From JAIBJN01 sp963838795 (GTDB taxonomy: Bacteria; Actinomycetota; Thermoleophilia; Gaiellales; Gaiellaceae): a stretch of DNA of 64,000 nt. The notes beneath the pieces were generated by a model. That model was not told the origin of the DNA. It made no database searches and was given only the letters and a program-made list of their open reading frames with translations. The stretch is from assembly GCA_963838795.1 (NCBI GenBank), contig CAWISL010000007.1, forward strand, positions 301,560-365,559. Reading direction: 5' to 3'. A program made the translations under genes and the position numbers. The first letter of the stretch is position 1, and the number at the start of each line of letters is the position of its first letter. Of the stretch, positions 60,053-64,000 are shown piece by piece.

Positions 60053-60453
60053 GCCGAACGCAACGACCTCCAGGGCTCCTCGCCGGAGACGTCCACGAGC
60101 TCGTAGCCGCCCTCTCCGACGCACGGGCCGAGGGCGACCGTCAGGCGTGCGGTCTCCTGCCCCGTGTTGAACGAGGCATGGACGGTCCCTCTGCCGATGA
60201 ACACGGCCTCGCCGGGCCCGAGGACCGTCTGCTCGGCTTCGAGCCATTGCTCGATCGCACCCGCCTGGACGACGATGACCTCCTCCTGCTCGGGGTGCGT
60301 GTGGAAGTCGTGGCCGTGGCCGGGCTCGAGCGACACGTCGATCACCGTGAGCTGCTGCGCTCCGGTGGAGGGCGGCCGGCTGATCCACCCGAGCCCTCCC
60401 CAGTCGAGCTGCTCGCGGTCGATGTCGGCCTCGTGGACGAATCTCCCGTTCAT
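60049..60453 (-). CDS. cupin domain protein
   Basis: 134 aa, single cupin barrel. Metal site GHGHDFHTHPEQEEVIVVQA (HxH...E) and GRGTVHASFNTGQ (second-motif His). Small cupins in sugar operons are often lyases, isomerases or decarboxylases of keto-acids. Its ATG overlaps the TIM-barrel gene stop by 4 bp, and its stop overlaps the FAD oxidase start by 4 bp. Confidence 0.9.
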   Translation of the reverse strand: MNGRFVHEADIDREQLDWGGLGWISRPPSTGAQQLTVIDVSLEPGHGHDFHTHPEQEEVIVVQAGAIEQWLEAEQTVLGPGEAVFIGRGTVHASFNTGQETARLTVALGPCVGEGGYELVDVSGEEPWRSLRSA

Positions 60454-61295
60454 ATGCGCTCTCCTTCCCTCGGCCGGGCCGGAATCGCCTTGAAGCGCTT
60501 CACGGTCTCTGTCAACGCCACCTCGGTCGGGAGCCGCTCCATGCTCGAGGCGCCGAAGAAGCCGACGACGCCCCGCGTGCGCTCGAGCACGTAGGCGGCA
60601 TCCTCGGGCTCGGCGATCGGGCCGCCGTGACAGAGGACGAGGACGTCCGGCGAGACCGCCACGGCCGCATCGTGCATTGCCTGGATGAGCTCGACCGACT
60701 CGTCGAGCGTCCTGGCGGTCTCGGCCCCGATCGTCCCGCCGGTCGTCAGCCCCATGTGCGGAACCAGCACGTCCGCTCCCGCCTCCGCCATTGCCCGCGC
60801 ATCGTCCGGCGTGAAGACGTAGGGGCACGTGAGCAGGTCGAGCTCGCGGGCGGCGCGGATGGCGTCCACCTCGCGCGCGTAGCTCATGCCCGTCTCCTCG
60901 AGGTTCTGACGGAAGGTGCCGTCGATGAGGCCGACGGTGGGAAAGTTCTGGACTCCCGTGAAGCCGGCCTCCTGCACCTGGCGGAGGAAGACCGGCATGA
61001 GACGGAACGGGTCCGTGCCGCAGACTCCGGCGAGGACGGGGGTCGACTCCACGACCGGGAGCACCTCGCCGGCCATCTCCATCACGATCGCGTTCGCATC
61101 GCCGTAGGGAAGGAGCCCCGCGAGGGATCCCCTGCCCGCCATGCGATAGCGCCCGGAGTTGTAGATGATGATGAGATCCGCGCCGCCGGCCTCCGCGCAC
61201 TTCGCCGAGAGCCCCGTGCCGGCGCCGGCGCCGACGATCGGCCGGCCCTCCCGGACCTGCGCACGAAGGCGCTCCAGGGCCTGCTCGCGCGTCAT
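60450..61295 (-). CDS. phosphoenolpyruvate hydrolase-like TIM-barrel protein (Tm-1 C-terminal type)
   Basis: 281 aa. PIVGAGAGTGLSAKCAEAGG, ADLIIIYNSGRYRMAGRGSL, AGLLPYGDANAIVMEMAGEV and GFTGVQNFPTVGLIDGTFRQ are the family's core, and VLVLCHGGPIAEPEDAAYVL closes the barrel. In plant Tm-1 this barrel is fused behind a UPF0261 domain; here it is a separate gene immediately downstream of a UPF0261 gene, overlapping by 4 bp. The enzymatic reaction is uncertain despite the family name. Confidence 0.9.
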   Translation of the reverse strand: MTREQALERLRAQVREGRPIVGAGAGTGLSAKCAEAGGADLIIIYNSGRYRMAGRGSLAGLLPYGDANAIVMEMAGEVLPVVESTPVLAGVCGTDPFRLMPVFLRQVQEAGFTGVQNFPTVGLIDGTFRQNLEETGMSYAREVDAIRAARELDLLTCPYVFTPDDARAMAEAGADVLVPHMGLTTGGTIGAETARTLDESVELIQAMHDAAVAVSPDVLVLCHGGPIAEPEDAAYVLERTRGVVGFFGASSMERLPTEVALTETVKRFKAIPARPREGERI

Positions 61296-62524
61296 GCCCG
61301 CACTCCCCCGGCCGTCCACGCCCGGTAGTGCTCGTGGAGAGTGTCCACCATGGCCTGCGCGAACGCGGGATCGTTGATGTCGGTGTCGAGCTCGCGCACG
61401 TCCACGCCGGAATCGAGCGTCTCGCGAAGGCCGTCGAAGAGGGCCCGGTCGGCCTCGGGATCGTGGAAGACCTGCCCGTCCACGTCGATGAGGGACACCC
61501 CGCGAAGCGGGATGAAGAGCGTCACGGGCCCGGTCGCCGCCGAGAGCTTGCGGCCGATGCGGCGCCCGAGCTCGGCGGACTCCTCCGCCGTCGTGCGCAT
61601 GAGCGTGACCGTCGGGTTGTGCTTGTAGAGGAGGCGATCGCGGAACTCGGCCGGCACCGTCTCGACCGGGCCGAAGTTGACCATGTCGAGCGCGCCGAGA
61701 GAGACCACTTGCGGGATCCCGAGCTCGCCGGCGGCCTCGAGCCGGTCCGGGCCGGCCGAGAGGACGCCTCCGACGAGGTCATCGGCCAGCTCCGTCGTCG
61801 TGACGTCCAGCGAGGCGGTGATGAAGCCACTCCGCATGAGCGCCTCCATCGACTGCCCGCCCGTGCCGGTCGCATGGAAGACGAGCACCTCGTAGCCGAG
61901 CTCCTCGAGGCGCTCGCGGGCCGCGGTCACACACGGCGTCGTGACGCCGAACATCGACGCCCCGACGAGCGGCTTCCCGCCCTCGACCGGTGGCGGCTCC
62001 GATTTGACCATGCCCGCCATCGCGGCCGCGGCGTTGGCCAGGATGCGGGACGAGACGGCGTTGATCCCGGCGATGTCGACGACGGAGTACGTCATCGTGA
62101 CGTCGGTCGCGCCCACGTAGGGGCGCGTGTCGCCCGAGGCCATCGTCGAGACGATCAGCTTCGGCACCCCGACGGGCAGGGCACGCATGGCCTCGGCGGC
62201 CACGGCCGTTCCGCCCGAACCCCCGAGCGCCAGGACGCCGTCGAGGCGGCCCTCGGCGTGGAGCCGCGTCACGATCTCGGCGGCGCCGCGCGCCATCGTC
62301 TCCACCGCGACGCCGCGGTCGGCGGCGTCGGCGAGCGCGCCGACATCGGCGCCCGCCGCCCGCGCCACGTCCTCGCGGGTCACGTCGGCGGGAGTGCGTG
62401 GCTCGCCGAGAACGCCGGTGTCGACCAGGATCGTCTCGACCCCGTGCCCGCCCAGCAGCGAACGCAGGAACGCATACTCGTCCCCCTTCGTGTCGAGCGT
62501 GCCGAGCAAGACGACGTTGGCCAC
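61292..62524 (-). CDS. Tm-1-like ATP-binding protein (UPF0261 family), paralogue 2
   Basis: 410 aa. VVLLGTLDTKGDEYAFLRSL, GVLALGGSGGTAVAAEAMRA, GVPKLIVSTMASGDTRPYVG, DVTMTYSVVDIAGINAVSSR and LYKHNPTVTLMRTTAEESAE. It retains the Gly-rich LGGSGGT loop, whereas paralogue 1 has LGGAEGA, so the two copies may differ in nucleotide binding. GTG 62524 is 5 bp past the livF stop. With the barrel gene behind it, it forms the split equivalent of plant Tm-1. Confidence 0.92.
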   Translation of the reverse strand: MANVVLLGTLDTKGDEYAFLRSLLGGHGVETILVDTGVLGEPRTPADVTREDVARAAGADVGALADAADRGVAVETMARGAAEIVTRLHAEGRLDGVLALGGSGGTAVAAEAMRALPVGVPKLIVSTMASGDTRPYVGATDVTMTYSVVDIAGINAVSSRILANAAAAMAGMVKSEPPPVEGGKPLVGASMFGVTTPCVTAARERLEELGYEVLVFHATGTGGQSMEALMRSGFITASLDVTTTELADDLVGGVLSAGPDRLEAAGELGIPQVVSLGALDMVNFGPVETVPAEFRDRLLYKHNPTVTLMRTTAEESAELGRRIGRKLSAATGPVTLFIPLRGVSLIDVDGQVFHDPEADRALFDGLRETLDSGVDVRELDTDINDPAFAQAMVDTLHEHYRAWTAGGVRA

Positions 62525-62529
62525 GATGT

Positions 62530-63255
62530 CTAGTCGACCGCTCCTTCCACGCGGGTGACGCCGAGGTAGCGCTGCTGAGCGTCGGGGTCGGCGAGAAGCG
62601 CGGCGGCGGTCGTCTCGGTCGCGATCTCGCCGGCGACCATGATGAGCTGCCGCTCGGCAAGCGACGTGGCGACACCGAGGTTCTGCTCGACCAGCAGGAG
62701 CCCGACCCCCTCCTCGACGAGGTTCAGGCACGTCTCGACGAGACTCTCCACGATCGCGGGCGCGAGACCTTCGGAGGGCTCGTCCATGATCAGAAGCTTG
62801 GGATTGCCGTAGAGCGCGCGGGCGATCGCCAGCATCTGCTGCTCCCCTCCGGAGAGCTGGGCGCCGCTGATCTTGCGGCGCTCTGCGAGCCGCGGGAACA
62901 GCTTCCAGATCGCCTCCTTCGTCCAGCGGCCGCCGTTGCCGGCGCCGAGCATGTCGATGTGCTCCTCCGTCGAGAGCGAGGGGAAGAGGCGCCGGCCCTG
63001 CGGCACGTAGCCGATGCCGGCGCCGGAGATCTTGTAGGGGGCGCGGCCCATGAGCTCCTGCCCCTCGAAGCGGACGGAGCCGTCCGCGTGCGCCATCAGA
63101 CCCATGATGGCGAGGCAGAGCGTGGACTTCCCCATGCCGTTGCGGCCGATCACGGCGACCGGCTCGCGGCCCATCTCGAAGCTGACGTCCTGCAGGACCT
63201 GCCCGCGCCCGTAGTAGGCATTGACCTTCTCCAGGGTGAGGACGGGATCACTCAT
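62530..63255 (-). CDS. branched-chain-type ABC transporter ATP-binding protein (LivF-like)
   Basis: 241 aa. Walker A PVAVIGRNGMGKSTLCLAIM, Q-loop GIGYVPQGRRLFPSLSTEEH, signature QLSGGEQQMLAIARALYGNP, Walker B LLIMDEPSEGLAP, H-loop LLVEQNLGVA: complete and typical of the LivF subfamily. Pairs with the LivG-like gene, overlapping its stop by 4 bp. In catabolic operons such importers carry amino acids, amides or, as probably here, a sugar-acid-like solute. Confidence 0.95.
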   Translation of the reverse strand: MSDPVLTLEKVNAYYGRGQVLQDVSFEMGREPVAVIGRNGMGKSTLCLAIMGLMAHADGSVRFEGQELMGRAPYKISGAGIGYVPQGRRLFPSLSTEEHIDMLGAGNGGRWTKEAIWKLFPRLAERRKISGAQLSGGEQQMLAIARALYGNPKLLIMDEPSEGLAPAIVESLVETCLNLVEEGVGLLLVEQNLGVATSLAERQLIMVAGEIATETTAAALLADPDAQQRYLGVTRVEGAVD

Positions 63256-64000
63256 CTCGCGTAGTGATGCCTCCCGAGGTAGAGGTCGTGCACCAGCTCG
63301 TTGGCGCGGATCTCGGCCGGCGTGCCCTCGACGATCACGCGCCCGTCGTGCATCATCGTCACCTGCTCCGCCACCGTGAGCGCAACGTCCATGTCGTGCT
63401 CGATGAGGATGAGCGTGACGTCTCGGTCGAGCGAGAGCAGGAGGTCCGTCAGCAGGATCCGCTCGCCGCGCGAGAGGCCTGACGCCGGTTCGTCCAGCAT
63501 CATGATCTTCGGGTCGCACGCGCGCGCGACGCCCACCTCGAGCTGGCGTTGCTCGCCGTGCGAGAGCGATCCCACCACCGTCCCGAGCTGATCCTTGAGC
63601 CCGATCCGCTCGGCGAGCTCGCGGGCACGCTCGCGAACGGCGCCGTCGCGGCCGGGCAGGCGCACGGGGCGGAGATGCCCGCCCCGTGGGCCTAGCGCGG
63701 CCAGGTAGAGGTTGTCCTCGACCGTCAGGCCGAGGAAGAGTCGCGAGGTCTGGAAGGTTCGGGTGAGCCCGAGCCTCGCCCGCTTGCGAGCGGGCATCAT
63801 CGTGACGTCGCGTCCGAAGAGCTCGACGCGTTCCTCCCGTCGGCGGAAACTCACCGGAGATGACGTTGAAGAGCGTCGTCTTGCCGGCGCCGTTCGGGCC
63901 GAGCAGGGCCCGGCGCTCGCCGGGCTGGACGTCGAGGTCCACGTCGCGAACGGCGTGGACGCCCCCGAAGCGCCGGCCATGTGGGGGAGGCGGCGGCCAG
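63252..64000 (-). CDS. branched-chain-type ABC transporter ATP-binding protein (LivG-like), partial and frameshifted
   Basis: Enters from the right edge as RFGGVHAVRDVDLDVQPGER with Walker A ALLGPNGAGKTTLFNVISGE. Near 63843 one extra base shifts the frame; the rest reads ERVELFGRDVTMMPARKRAR, LTRTFQTSRLFLGLTVEDNL, SLSHGEQRQLEVGVARACDP (signature) and IMMLDEPASGL with LILIEHDMDVAL. The LivG-specific C-terminus ELVHDLYLGRHHYAR is complete. Permease and binding-protein genes are expected to the right of the window. Confidence 0.9.
   Translation of the reverse strand, partial: GRRLPHMAGASGASTPFATWTSTSSPASAGPCSARTAPARRRSSTSSPVSFRRREERVELFGRDVTMMPARKRARLGLTRTFQTSRLFLGLTVEDNLYLAALGPRGGHLRPVRLPGRDGAVRERARELAERIGLKDQLGTVVGSLSHGEQRQLEVGVARACDPKIMMLDEPASGLSRGERILLTDLLLSLDRDVTLILIEHDMDVALTVAEQVTMMHDGRVIVEGTPAEIRANELVHDLYLGRHHYAR

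Noticed and set aside
1..64000. CRISPR array, tRNA or rRNA genes, prophage
   Set aside because: No regularly spaced direct repeats, no cloverleaf or conserved rRNA segment, and no phage structural genes were seen; the only mobile gene is the Y1 transposase.

Overview
The window is high-GC DNA with very dense coding, many 1-8 bp gene overlaps (ATGA, GTGA, TGATG), frequent GTG/TTG starts and several genes that look leaderless. Together with the gene content (TypA, GreA, a YkuD transpeptidase, c-di-GMP hybrid proteins, many lipoproteins and secreted proteins of unknown function) this suggests a chromosomal segment of an actinobacterium, probably a Thermoleophilia-like soil lineage. That placement is inference: there is no rRNA or tRNA in the window. 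The excess of single-base insertions suggests a long-read or metagenome assembly.

0-20 kb: a GT-C type membrane glycosyltransferase and an HMG-CoA lyase, a methyltransferase/ornithine-cyclodeaminase pair, a rhodanese plus a glucose/sorbosone dehydrogenase-like protein, an MBL-fold enzyme with a cupredoxin lipoprotein and a membrane protein, a large GAF-GGDEF-GAF-GAF-HD-GYP c-di-GMP protein, cyclophilin, a membrane GAF/degenerate-GGDEF protein with a LacI-HTH coiled-coil protein, and a minus-strand set cupin / small 4-TM protein / TIR-8TM protein / SLATT (DUF4231) protein / membrane alpha-beta hydrolase. Four copies of a 169-170 bp dispersed element lie only in this part, each abutting the 3' end of a gene. 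Their terminal arms and an internal hairpin change in a compensatory way between copies.

20-36 kb: lipoprotein, small membrane protein, ferritin-like protein, YihY/BrkB protein (frameshifted, with its start codon in the loop of a 14-bp perfect inverted repeat), coiled-coil membrane protein, CYTH protein, GreA-TypA, a secreted protein, an L,D-transpeptidase, an ECF sigma factor with a long C-terminal extension opposite a secreted low-complexity protein, an LCAT-like acyltransferase, a PEP-mutase/isocitrate-lyase-family enzyme with a quinone-reductase-like oxidoreductase, and two secreted proteins.

36-50 kb: an AraC-type regulator plus VOC protein, an M1 peptidase, a three-subunit molybdenum hydroxylase (large-FAD-FeS), two membrane proteins, an SRPBCC protein, a PfkB kinase and a glcDEF-like glycolate oxidase operon. 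Many of these reading frames are broken by +1 insertions.

49.6-50.6 kb is a Y1 (IS200/RAYT-type) transposase gene bracketed by a near-perfect 30-bp inverted repeat, inserted where the plus-strand glcDEF operon and a long minus-strand operon converge. 50.6-64 kb is one compact 14-gene catabolic operon running off the right edge: two branched-chain-type ABC ATPases, two Tm-1-like (UPF0261) proteins, a PEP-hydrolase-like TIM barrel, a cupin, an FAD oxidase, two xylose-isomerase-like barrels, a creatininase-family hydrolase, a DeoR regulator, two Gfo/Idh/MocA oxidoreductases and a class-I aldolase. It looks like import and stepwise oxidation/cleavage of an unidentified sugar acid or polyol.
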